Source: Clostridia bacterium (GTDB lineage Bacteria > Bacillota_A > Clostridia > Oscillospirales > CAG-272). From it: DNA of 6,566 nt. The stretch spans positions 1 through 6,566 of the forward strand of contig JAGBGV010000109.1 of assembly GCA_017935805.1 (NCBI GenBank), read 5' to 3'. The notes under the pieces were generated by a model that was not told the DNA's origin, made no database searches, and saw only the letters and a list, made by a program, of their open reading frames with translations. Positions 1 to 5,674 of the stretch are shown piece after piece (the stretch's first letter is position 1; each line of letters begins with the position of its first letter). The position numbers and the translations under genes were made by a program.

Positions 1-5
1 ATAAA

Positions 6-16
6 CTCCTTTCTTT
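6..16 (-). promoter_or_regulatory. Ribosome binding site of a gene beyond the left edge
   Basis: Read on the minus strand, this is AAAGAAAGGAG followed by five bases (TTTAT) up to the window edge. The purine-rich core is a strong Shine-Dalgarno sequence at the right distance for a start codon at or just beyond position 1. A further minus-strand gene therefore almost certainly follows the solute-binding protein gene, in the same direction. In family-5 transporters this is commonly an inner-membrane permease, but none of its coding sequence is visible here. Confidence 0.6.
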
Positions 17-30
17 AAGTTAACCGACAA

Positions 31-58
31 TGAGGGATAGCGGTGAAACTATCCCTCA
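31..58 (-). terminator. Stem-loop between the solute-binding protein gene and the next gene
   Basis: A perfect 10 bp inverted repeat, TGAGGGATAG and CTATCCCTCA, encloses an 8-base loop about 25 bases past the stop codon at 84. No T-run follows on the minus strand, so it is not a canonical intrinsic terminator. The ribosome binding site of the next gene lies just beyond it. In binding-protein operons such hairpins often protect the binding-protein message from 3' decay or cause partial termination, so the binding protein is made in excess over the permeases. That role is inferred here. Confidence 0.55.
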
Positions 59-83
59 AGATCGATAACGTTATGACGATATA

Positions 84-2609
84 TTATTTGTAGTTAAGTT
101 CGCCGTCCTGAGCAGCAACTTCTGCAGCCCATTCAGCATCGTCGAAGTTGTATGTCATGTACTTAACTCCGCCGTAACCCATGAATGTGTTGTACTCGTA
201 TGTTACGTAGTCAACCTGGTAGGAGAGGAGAGATGCGCCAAAGTTGTTGTAAAGAGGAACAGTGTAGTAAACTGCGAGAACTTCCTTCTCGAGAGCTGCG
301 ATGAGCTGGAGTCTGAGAGCGTTGGAAAGAGCTGTTTCGGACCAGTCATACTTAGCACCTGCAGCACCGTTAAGGCAGTCATACCATTCGAGGAGTGTCA
401 TTGTTTCTGTGATGTCGCCGCCGTCTTCAGCAACGCCAACCATTGTGAATGTCATTGTCTGAGTAGCTGTATCCCATGCCTTGGAGTACATGTAAGAGGG
501 GCTGAGGTAAGCAAGGAGGAAGTAACCGGGGTCCCAAGCTGCGCCTGTCCAACCACCCATACATACGTCATATGCGCCTGCACGGAAGTCGTTAGCCCAA
601 GCTGTAGCGAAGTCCTTAAGTTCAACGTCGATTCTGCCTTCGAGAGGTGTGCCAACTGCGAGTTCCTTCCAAGCGTTAGCGATGAAGTCGCAACGTCTCT
701 GAACTACTTCGTTGATAGCGCCGGAACCGAATGTGAGGAGAACCTTATCTGTTTCCTTGATGTCGCCGGCTGCGAGAGCTTCGTTGTAAGCCTTTGTGAG
801 GAGAGCTCTTGCTTCTTCGAGGTTGTAACCTGTGATAGCGTCAACAGCGTCATCAAGTGTTTCGTACTTAGTATAGTCTACTGCGTAGATGTCGCAGAGA
901 ACCTTCTTAGCTTCGTCGGAGTTACGGAATACGCCACCGTTTTCAACGTCATAGTAGTGCATGGAGTTGAAGAGACCGAAGCCTGCGAGAGAGGATGTTG
1001 TTGTCTTGTTAGCGAAGTCTGCTCTGTCGATGGAGAGAGAGAGTGCCTTACGGAAGTCAACATAGGAAAGGAGAGTCTTGTTGGTGCCTTCTGTTTCACG
1101 AGCCTTGAGGCCTTCCTTGGAAGACTGGAGCTGGAGAGAACCTACGAAGTCATCGGGAGTGAAGTAAGCTCTGTCAGAACCCTTATAGTCGTCAGCAACG
1201 GATACGTCGATGCCGATTCCGTCGAGTTCACCGGCGAGGAAGCGGAGCCATGCAGCGTTCCATTCCTGGATGATTTCAACCTGGATTCTGTCGGTCATGT
1301 ACATGCCTTCATTTTCTTCGAGGTTGTAGCCGTACCAGTTTTCGTTACGAACGAGAACGTACTGCTTACCAGCCTGGAAGGATTCGAGCTTATAGGGACC
1401 CCAAGACATAGTTGTTTCTACGCTGGAGTTGTAGTTGGTTGTCCAAAGTGTTGTGCCTTCAGAGGGAGCGATCTTGCAAGCTTCGTATGTTTCCTTGTGA
1501 ACGAGGGGGAGAGAAGCCATGTTGTACGCTGCCTTGTAAGAGAGGGAACCGTCATCCTTGAGGAGCTGGAGGGGCTTTTCGAGAACGAGAACGATTTCAT
1601 ATTCTGTATCGCCTACGAAGATACCTACTTCTTCCCAAGCGATTTCGGGATATGTGTAGTTTGTTACGAAGAAGTCGAGTTCTTCATCGGGTTCAGTCTG
1701 CCACCAACCGATGAGAGCGTCCCAAGCTGCCTTGAGAGTTTCATCAGCCTTGATTTCAGCCATTGTCTTGCCTTCCATAGCTGCTGCTGCTTCTGCTGTG
1801 AAAGCGCATTCGCCAAGGTAGTTGTTGATGAAGTAAGCTGCTGTAGCTGCTGCGTCATCAGATGCGGAGAACTGCATGGAGCCTCTTACGGAAGCTTCAG
1901 CTGTGATTTCGTCGCCGGCAGGAGCGAGTGTGAAGATGATCTTATCGTCGAGATCTTCAGAGTAGGTAGCGTAGGGAGCGTCTGCTGCGAACCAGCCGGA
2001 CTGACCCTGCTTAGCGTATGCCTGAGCGTTCTTAATGATAGTAGCGCCGAGGTAGAAGGAGTCTGCTCTGTAGTTCTGGAAGAGAGGATCGAGCTGCTGC
2101 TGCATTGTGTAAACGAAGTCTTCAGCCTTGATAGGTGTGCCGTCTTCCCACTTGAGGTCTTCACGAAGTGTGATCTTGTATGCAAGACCTGTGCCTTCGC
2201 CAACGTACTCAGCGGTAACGTCTTCAAGAGCTGTAGCTGCTTCGTACTTCATAACGAATTCACCGGGAAGGATTTCGCCGTATTCGTCATACTTGAAGTC
2301 GTAGCCGTAGAAGCTGGAGCCGATGTAACTCATAATTTCAGTGTCATTGTTGTCCTGATATGTGAGTTCATTCCAGTTGGAGGGAGACTGGGGAAGATAA
2401 TAGTTGTATGTGTATGTCTTTCCGTCGTCTACCCATGTGTAGGGTGTGTCAACCTCGGGACCGTTTGTCTCGGGAGCATTTGTCTCGGGAGCATTTGTCT
2501 CGGGTGCGCCTGTTTCAGCAGGTGTCTTGTCGCAAGCGATCATGGACACGAGCATGGAAGCTGCCAGAAGCATTACCAGAATACTTCTGAGTAAAGTTTT
2601 GGTTTTCAT
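84..2609 (-). CDS. ABC transporter extracellular solute-binding lipoprotein, family 5 (oligopeptide-binding type)
   Basis: 841 aa. It is the lipid-anchored receptor that captures a substrate, probably a peptide or other small oligomer, and delivers it to an ABC importer. Residues 1-25 are a lipoprotein signal (K/R-rich start, hydrophobic core) ending in a lipobox M-I-A-C with C26. Residues 28-55 are a Pro/Glu/Thr/Asn linker. The SBP_bac_5 signature is at 144-165 (YKITLRE, then KWEDGTPIKAEDF); further conserved segments are WGPYKLESF near 403-411, RKALSLSIDR at 520-529, and GGWTGAAWDP near 685-694. Family members are usually 500-600 aa. The excess sits largely in an Ala/Glu-rich block at about 235-335 and in added C-terminal loops. 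A longer in-frame start exists at 2702, but the promoter and the AAAGGA ribosome site lie inside that extension, so the ATG at 2609 is preferred. Substrate cannot be read from sequence. Family assignment is firm. Confidence 0.93.
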   Translation of the reverse strand: MKTKTLLRSILVMLLAASMLVSMIACDKTPAETGAPETNAPETNAPETNGPEVDTPYTWVDDGKTYTYNYYLPQSPSNWNELTYQDNNDTEIMSYIGSSFYGYDFKYDEYGEILPGEFVMKYEAATALEDVTAEYVGEGTGLAYKITLREDLKWEDGTPIKAEDFVYTMQQQLDPLFQNYRADSFYLGATIIKNAQAYAKQGQSGWFAADAPYATYSEDLDDKIIFTLAPAGDEITAEASVRGSMQFSASDDAAATAAYFINNYLGECAFTAEAAAAMEGKTMAEIKADETLKAAWDALIGWWQTEPDEELDFFVTNYTYPEIAWEEVGIFVGDTEYEIVLVLEKPLQLLKDDGSLSYKAAYNMASLPLVHKETYEACKIAPSEGTTLWTTNYNSSVETTMSWGPYKLESFQAGKQYVLVRNENWYGYNLEENEGMYMTDRIQVEIIQEWNAAWLRFLAGELDGIGIDVSVADDYKGSDRAYFTPDDFVGSLQLQSSKEGLKARETEGTNKTLLSYVDFRKALSLSIDRADFANKTTTSSLAGFGLFNSMHYYDVENGGVFRNSDEAKKVLCDIYAVDYTKYETLDDAVDAITGYNLEEARALLTKAYNEALAAGDIKETDKVLLTFGSGAINEVVQRRCDFIANAWKELAVGTPLEGRIDVELKDFATAWANDFRAGAYDVCMGGWTGAAWDPGYFLLAYLSPSYMYSKAWDTATQTMTFTMVGVAEDGGDITETMTLLEWYDCLNGAAGAKYDWSETALSNALRLQLIAALEKEVLAVYYTVPLYNNFGASLLSYQVDYVTYEYNTFMGYGGVKYMTYNFDDAEWAAEVAAQDGELNYK
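2464..2508 (-). repeat. 15-bp tandem repeat encoding the APETN linker repeats
   Basis: Three consecutive 15-base units lie at 2464-2478, 2479-2493 and 2494-2508. The first two are identical and the third differs at two bases; degenerate copies flank them. Each encodes a five-residue Pro-Glu-Thr-Asn/Gly-Ala unit between the lipidated cysteine and the binding domain, so copy-number change would only lengthen or shorten the flexible tether. Confidence 0.85.
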
Positions 2610-2618
2610 AAATATTTT

Positions 2619-2624
2619 TCCTTT
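2619..2624 (-). promoter_or_regulatory. Ribosome binding site fixing the solute-binding protein start
   Basis: The minus strand reads AAAGGA, then nine bases, then ATG at 2609. This spacing and the lipoprotein signal that follows decide for this start over the in-frame upstream ATG at 2702. Confidence 0.8.
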
Positions 2625-2641
2625 CGAAAAAGATTTATTAT

Positions 2642-2670
2642 ATTTTATCATATTATATTCAATAAGGCAA
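2642..2670 (-). promoter_or_regulatory. Sigma-A promoter of the solute-binding protein gene
   Basis: On the minus strand the -35 box is TTGCCT (2670-2665), the spacer is 17 bases, and the -10 box is TAAAAT (2647-2642), preceded by TGA, which fits an extended -10. The predicted transcript start is near 2635, giving a leader of about 26 bases. Other AT-rich -10 candidates exist nearby, so the exact hexamers are less certain than the presence of a promoter. Confidence 0.65.
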
Positions 2671-2685
2671 TACATTTTATTCACA

Positions 2686-2713
2686 GTTAATATTTCATGC
2701 ATAAAATATTAAC
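2686..2713. promoter_or_regulatory. Perfect 10+10 bp inverted repeat, candidate regulator-binding site
   Basis: GTTAATATTT (2686-2695) and AAATATTAAC (2704-2713) are exact reverse complements separated by CATGCATA. The centre lies about 65 bases upstream of the predicted transcript start of the solute-binding protein gene, just beyond its -35 box, which is a typical activator position. No T-run accompanies it, so a terminator is unlikely. The identity of any binding protein is unknown. AT-rich sequence raises the chance of a fortuitous palindrome, but ten exact pairs are notable. Confidence 0.5.
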
Positions 2714-2960
2714 AAATTATTCATCAAAAACAAGGCGCATTGTGACCTGCCGGGGGAACTTTTTTTGTTTTAGGCAAAACCGAATGTATATATTCATTTT
2801 TCGGATGAATAATATTCATACCGTACAATCGGCGATATATGGCGATATATATTATATATATAATTAAATGAAGGAAAGCGATCAAAAACCACCGCTTTAC
2901 ACCTGTAGTAGGTAGGATTTTCGCTAATGGGATGCGGCTTACCCATCCTGCTTCAAACAA
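2714..2960. other. AT-rich intergenic stretch with TATTCAT boxes, no credible gene
   Basis: No convincing coding sequence is seen. Open frames here lack good start sites and run across the neighbouring repeat. The stretch holds TATTCAT at 2718-2724, 2791-2797 and 2813-2819, and the inverted form ATGAATA at 2805-2811. It also holds an exact tandem pair of the ten-base unit GGCGATATAT at 2831-2850, an AT-only palindromic run just after it, and a weak AAAGCG/CGCTTT hairpin at 2875-2898. Confidence 0.5.
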
Positions 2961-2988
2961 CCTCAAACTGCACTTTTTTCTTCGCAAG

Positions 2989-3040
2989 CCTTCTCCAGCA
3001 TTTCTTGAAATGCGTGGGAGAAGGTGGCAGACGAAGTCTG
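2989..3040. repeat. Paired hairpins at the left of copy A
   Basis: CCTTCTCC (2989-2996) pairs with GGAGAAGG (3017-3024). Nested inside is GCATTT (2998-3003) with AAATGC (3008-3013) around a four-base loop. Immediately after comes CAGAC-GAA-GTCTG at 3028-3040, a five-pair stem with a GAA loop. Copy B has the matching stems at 5440-5458 and 5471-5485 with changed bases that still pair. Confidence 0.7.
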
Positions 3041-3088
3041 ACGGATGAGGAGACCAAGGTCTGCACATTATTCATATCAATTCGCTCA

Positions 3089-3147
3089 ACCGTCCCGACT
3101 GACGGTAGGGACAGGTTACGATACTTCGTATCGTTGCTCGACTGTCC
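3089..3147. repeat. Hairpin followed by a nested double stem in copy A
   Basis: ACCGTC (3089-3094) pairs with GACGGT (3101-3106). Directly after, GGACAG (3109-3114) pairs with CTGTCC (3142-3147), and enclosed within is ACGATAC-TTC-GTATCGT (3118-3134), a perfect seven-pair stem with a three-base loop. No T-run follows on either strand. Confidence 0.65.
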
Positions 3148-3214
3148 ATCGAACAGGATCAAACTGCACTTTATCTCTTTTATCTTTAACCAAGCTTATT
3201 AGTTCAACCAAAGT

Positions 3215-3264
3215 CCCCACTCTCGTGGGGAGCATAAGAGGTGTAGACGCAGACACCTCTTATG
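3215..3264. repeat. Two adjacent hairpins including a perfect 12-bp stem
   Basis: CCCCAC-TCTC-GTGGGG (3215-3230) is followed two bases later by CATAAGAGGTGT (3233-3244) and its exact complement ACACCTCTTATG (3253-3264) around an eight-base loop. The right arm of the second stem is part of a block shared with copy B, where the left arm is not preserved. A transcription terminator role is not supported because no T-run follows. Confidence 0.7.
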
Positions 3265-3402
3265 AATCACCCTGCGCCAAGGGGCAAAGAGCTCATTTCG
3301 AATGACTCGTCATTCTTCACTCGCTGTTTTCCCCTTTGGAAACCCCTTTTGCTTCCCGTGCAGCTTTTACTTTAACATCACCCACACCCATTTTTCCAAA
3401 AC

Positions 3403-3427
3403 ACTTTTCGAACAACGTGAGAAAAGT
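3403..3427. repeat. Conserved 7-bp hairpin at the right of copy A
   Basis: ACTTTTC (3403-3409) pairs with GAAAAGT (3421-3427) around an eleven-base loop. The stem and all but one loop base are repeated at 5901-5925. On the minus strand it lies about 70 bases past the stop of the membrane-protein gene and is followed by GTTTT, so a weak terminator function for that gene is possible. Confidence 0.6.
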
Positions 3428-3466
3428 TACCACACTTATTACCTCTTCACTATTACCTCTGACCTC

Positions 3467-3501
3467 AACTAATAACCCATAACCCATAACTCATCACTCA
3501 T
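3467..3501. repeat. Heptanucleotide repeat running into the transporter stop codon
   Basis: Consecutive seven-base units read AACTAAT, AACCCAT, AACCCAT, AACTCAT and CACTCAT. The two central units are identical and the others differ by one or two bases. The run overlaps the last bases of the minus-strand membrane-protein gene, whose stop codon is at 3498-3500, so the gene end appears to lie within the repeat. Confidence 0.6.
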
Positions 3502-4535
3502 AACTTGTTCCCCGCTACCCTCCCTCCGCACATCAGCACGATAGGTGCAACGATCATTCCACCGATGCCGCCCAGCTTGAGTCCGATATACACAGCCGCC
3601 AGCGCAACAAACGGATGCACTCCTGTCATCTTGCCGATCACTCGCGGCTCAAGGAACTGTCGGACGATATAGATCACTCCAAGAAGAATGAGCAGTCCTG
3701 CGCCGCGAACCATCTCACCTGTGAAGAAGCACCACAGCGCCCATGGGATGAGCACCGTACCGCATCCAAACAGCGGCAGCGCATCCACAAAAGCGATCAT
3801 CAGCCCCGCCGCCATGGGATTTTCCGCACCCACAAGAGCGAAACCCACCGATAGTATCACAAAATTCACCGACATAATAGTGGCATATGCCCGAAGGTAA
3901 GAGAACACCGCCCCCGATATGTCGAGAAAAACGGACCTCACCTTCTCCGCGTGAGCCTGCGGCAGAAGTGAGCTGAGACTCCGCGCCGCGCCGTCCATGT
4001 CAGCGGTCAGATAAATGAATCCCACCGCCGAGACGAGAGTTCCCATGAGCATTCCGGGGAGAGACTGGACTACCGATCCGAGGAATCCTGCGATCTCGGT
4101 GCCCAAATACCCTGCCGCCTCCTTAACTACCCCCTCGAATATCTCGATCATGCCACCGCCCACACGCCCGGACTTGAACGGAATCGCGTTGTAAGCCTTA
4201 CTGATCAGCTCCACAGCGCGGTCAGCATATTCCGGCAGCTTCTCAACCACCTGCCACAGCTGATCAATAAGCCGCCCCGACAAAGCTGTGACAATATATA
4301 TCGCACCGCCGCAGATTATCACCGCAAAAACCGCACCGCCGACCTTCTCGCTCACATGGCAGGCTCGGCTCAACACTCGTGCCGTAGGTCTGACTATCCG
4401 CGCACCGACGTAGGCTATCACAAGCGGAACCAACACCCCGGCGATCCTTCCCCGCACCAGCCCCGCAATGATGATACCCACAGCCACCCACAACGCTAAA
4501 CGCACGCCCTGCCTTATTCCACCGCTATCTGACAT
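3498..4535 (-). CDS. AI-2E family transporter (YtvI-like integral membrane protein)
   Basis: 345 aa polytopic membrane protein of the AI-2E/PerM superfamily. Members include proposed autoinducer exporters, sodium/proton antiporters and the sporulation protein YtvI, so the transported substrate cannot be named. Hydrophobic segments lie at about 12-27, 32-48, 65-84, 153-177, 218-234, 240-269, 278-293 and 308-337, with an amphipathic extracytoplasmic-type stretch around 85-150. Family hallmarks are DALPLFGCGTVLIPWALW at 251-268, RQFLEPRVIG at 292-301 and the Gly-rich GLKLGGIGG near 318-326. The proline-tryptophan motif and the glutamate-proline motif resemble the YtvI subgroup most, which is an inference. 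The ATG at 4535 is preceded by AGAGGGG at good spacing. The gene is divergent from the isomerase gene, with 132 bases between starts. No clear vegetative promoter was found for it; a sporulation-sigma promoter is possible but not shown. Confidence 0.88.
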   Translation of the reverse strand: MSDSGGIRQGVRLALWVAVGIIIAGLVRGRIAGVLVPLVIAYVGARIVRPTARVLSRACHVSEKVGGAVFAVIICGGAIYIVTALSGRLIDQLWQVVEKLPEYADRAVELISKAYNAIPFKSGRVGGGMIEIFEGVVKEAAGYLGTEIAGFLGSVVQSLPGMLMGTLVSAVGFIYLTADMDGAARSLSSLLPQAHAEKVRSVFLDISGAVFSYLRAYATIMSVNFVILSVGFALVGAENPMAAGLMIAFVDALPLFGCGTVLIPWALWCFFTGEMVRGAGLLILLGVIYIVRQFLEPRVIGKMTGVHPFVALAAVYIGLKLGGIGGMIVAPIVLMCGGRVAGNKL

Positions 4536-4605
4536 TTTTCACGCCCCTCTCATGAGTCTTACACTATATTATTCCCACCCAGGGCGAAATCTTCACAGAA
4601 TGTAT

Positions 4606-4634
4606 TTGACTTTGCACTGTTTTTCTGATAAAAT
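4606..4634 (+). promoter_or_regulatory. Sigma-A promoter of the peptidyl-prolyl isomerase gene
   Basis: TTGACT (4606-4611), a 17-base spacer and TAAAAT (4629-4634), with TGA directly upstream of the -10 box as in an extended -10 promoter. Transcription should start near 4641, leaving a leader of about 27 bases. This is the best-matching promoter in the window. Confidence 0.8.
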
Positions 4635-4639
4635 ATCAG
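4625..4639. promoter_or_regulatory. Inverted repeat covering the -10 box, possible operator
   Basis: CTGATA and TATCAG are perfect complements separated by AAA, and the repeat is centred on the -10 hexamer of the isomerase promoter. A repressor bound here would block polymerase. Part of the symmetry comes from the promoter sequence itself, so this is tentative. Confidence 0.35.
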
Positions 4640-4650
4640 TAAACACAGGA

Positions 4651-4656
4651 AGGAGG
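4651..4656 (+). promoter_or_regulatory. Ribosome binding site supporting a GTG start
   Basis: AGGAGG sits 11 bases before GTG at 4668. No ATG lies between it and the hydrophobic signal segment, so the GTG is the best start although the spacing is slightly long. A TTG at 4689 is the only other early candidate and lacks a comparable site. Confidence 0.7.
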
Positions 4657-4667
4657 ACGGCAACACA

Positions 4668-5324
4668 GTGGTTTCAAACGGCAAAACATTGGCCTGCGCC
4701 TCTCAACCTCAAAAATCAAATACAAAAGAAAGGCATCTGTCCTCACTCATCCGGCTGACTGCGCTTTTTCTCACAGGCTTTCTGCTTTGCGGTTGTGCGG
4801 TGCAGTCGATCGAGTTTCTGGAGGACGGAGATTTTGGTGAAACTATCATGATTCAGATCGAAATGGAAAACGGCGGCATCATTAAGCTTGAGCTTTACCC
4901 CGATATCGCGCCTATCACAGTTGAAAACTTCGTAAATCTTGCACAGGAAGGCTTCTACGACGGACTCATTTTCCACCGGGTTATCGAAGGCTTCATGATC
5001 CAGGGCGGCGACCCCACAGGAACAGGCAGAGGCGGCTCCGGCAAGAATATTAAGGGTGAATTCGCGGCAAACGGTGTAAAGAACACTATCGCACACACCC
5101 GCGGCGTCATCTCCATGGCACGCAGCCAGAGCATGAACAGCGCATCCTCCCAGTTCTTCATTTGCCACGCAGACGCGCCTCACCTCAACGGTCAGTACGC
5201 GGCCTTCGGCAAGGTAATCGAGGGTATGGAAGTGGTTGACGAGATCGCAGAGGTTGCCACCGACTGGAATGACAGACCTATGGTTGACATGGTAATGAAG
5301 AGTGTGAAGGTTATTGAAGAGTAA
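4668..5324 (+). CDS. Cyclophilin-type peptidyl-prolyl cis-trans isomerase, predicted lipoprotein
   Basis: 218 aa. It catalyses cis-trans isomerisation of X-Pro bonds during protein folding. Residues 25-42 form a hydrophobic signal ending in a lipobox L-C-G-C with C43, so the enzyme is probably anchored on the outer face of the membrane. The cyclophilin domain spans about 60-217 and is complete. FHRVIEGFMIQGGDPTGTG at 102-120 contains the catalytic-type Arg104, with Phe109, Met110 and Gln112. GVISMARS at 146-153, NSASSQFFI at 157-165 and HLNGQYAAFGKV at 172-183 follow. The position of the cyclosporin-contacting tryptophan of eukaryotic cyclophilins is a histidine, as is common in bacterial forms. 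The segment before the signal core (24 residues) is longer than usual. An internal ATG at 4848 would give a cytosolic domain-only form but has a weaker ribosome site. It is a single-gene unit with its own promoter and terminator. Confidence 0.94.
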   Translation: MVSNGKTLACASQPQKSNTKERHLSSLIRLTALFLTGFLLCGCAVQSIEFLEDGDFGETIMIQIEMENGGIIKLELYPDIAPITVENFVNLAQEGFYDGLIFHRVIEGFMIQGGDPTGTGRGGSGKNIKGEFAANGVKNTIAHTRGVISMARSQSMNSASSQFFICHADAPHLNGQYAAFGKVIEGMEVVDEIAEVATDWNDRPMVDMVMKSVKVIEE

Positions 5325-5329
5325 AAACC

Positions 5330-5362
5330 AAAGCGGAGTATTTTCGTGATACTCCGCTTTTT
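5330..5362 (+). terminator. Intrinsic terminator of the isomerase gene
   Basis: AAAGCGGAGTAT (5330-5341) pairs perfectly with ATACTCCGCTTT (5349-5360) around a seven-base loop, and the right arm continues into a run of five T, six bases past the stop codon. A textbook rho-independent terminator. Confidence 0.93.
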
Positions 5363-5439
5363 GTTGTCTTGACGCTTTACTCCCAATCACCGCGACACCC
5401 GTAGTGACAGGTTCAAACCGCACATCAAGACTTCACAAG

Positions 5440-5496
5440 CCTTCCCCATTGGGGGAGGGGGACCGCCAATTTCGACGAAGTCGAACATTAAGCGGT
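5440..5496. repeat. Paired hairpins at the left of copy B
   Basis: CCTTCCCC (5440-5447) pairs with GGGGGAGG (5451-5458), including one T-G pair. Next, ACCGC (5462-5466) pairs with GCGGT (5492-5496), enclosing TTCGAC-GAA-GTCGAA (5471-5485). These correspond to the copy A stems at 2989-3040. The inserted inner hairpin of copy A is missing here and an outer stem is gained. Confidence 0.7.
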
Positions 5497-5607
5497 GGAG
5501 GAGGAGACCAAAGTCTGCACAATTCTATATTGTTTCACACTTCACTCTTCAACCGTACTCGTTTGTTCAACCTTATTTATTTGCACTACGCGTGGGAGGG
5601 CGCACCC

Positions 5608-5674
5608 GGGCAGGGTATTTAGAGAACAAAAATCATGGCTATAGTTAACCCTGCCCACGAGGACTGCGTCCTCG
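5608..5674. repeat. Long-loop stem plus adjacent perfect hairpin in copy B
   Basis: GGGCAGGGT (5608-5616) is the exact complement of ACCCTGCCC (5648-5656) around a 31-base AT-rich loop. One base further on, CGAGGAC-TGC-GTCCTCG (5658-5674) forms a perfect seven-pair hairpin. No equivalent is apparent at this position in copy A, so this segment may be an insertion within the element. Confidence 0.6.

Larger units (their letters stand above)
2963..3431. repeat. Structured dispersed repeat, copy A
   Basis: A gene-free region that aligns, in order and orientation, with 5413-5929. Shared blocks are 3047-3067 (20 of 21 bases identical to 5501-5521), 3253-3271 (18 of 19 identical to 5700-5718) and 3403-3431 (28 of 29 identical to 5901-5929). 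A TCAAACTGCAC box begins the copy at 2963 and recurs at 3159. Sequence between blocks has diverged strongly. The region is filled with short hairpins, listed separately. Open frames crossing it on both strands are low-complexity and lack ribosome sites, so they are judged non-coding. No transposase or clear terminal repeats mark it as a specific mobile element. Confidence 0.65.

Noticed and set aside
957..2594. Long plus-strand open frame opposite the solute-binding protein gene (545 codons)
   Set aside because: Cys-rich, low-complexity translation without a recognisable domain or ribosome site. It is explained by codon bias of the real gene on the other strand.
2609..2702. Upstream in-frame start for the solute-binding protein
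   Set aside because: The extension would place 31 charged and AT-coded residues before a complete lipoprotein signal and would contain the promoter and ribosome site.
2724..3068. 114-codon minus-strand open frame, and overlapping plus-strand frames, in the gene-free region
   Set aside because: The frames start inside the repeated block and read through the hairpins and AT-rich upstream DNA. No ribosome site or family resemblance was seen.
4743..5423. Minus-strand open frame opposite the isomerase gene (226 codons)
   Set aside because: The isomerase has complete family motifs, promoter and terminator. The opposing frame has no recognisable motif and runs back through the isomerase terminator.
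5404..5622. 72-codon plus-strand open frame in copy B
   Set aside because: It is made of the repeat's hairpin sequence, has no ribosome site, and copy A does not preserve the same frame.
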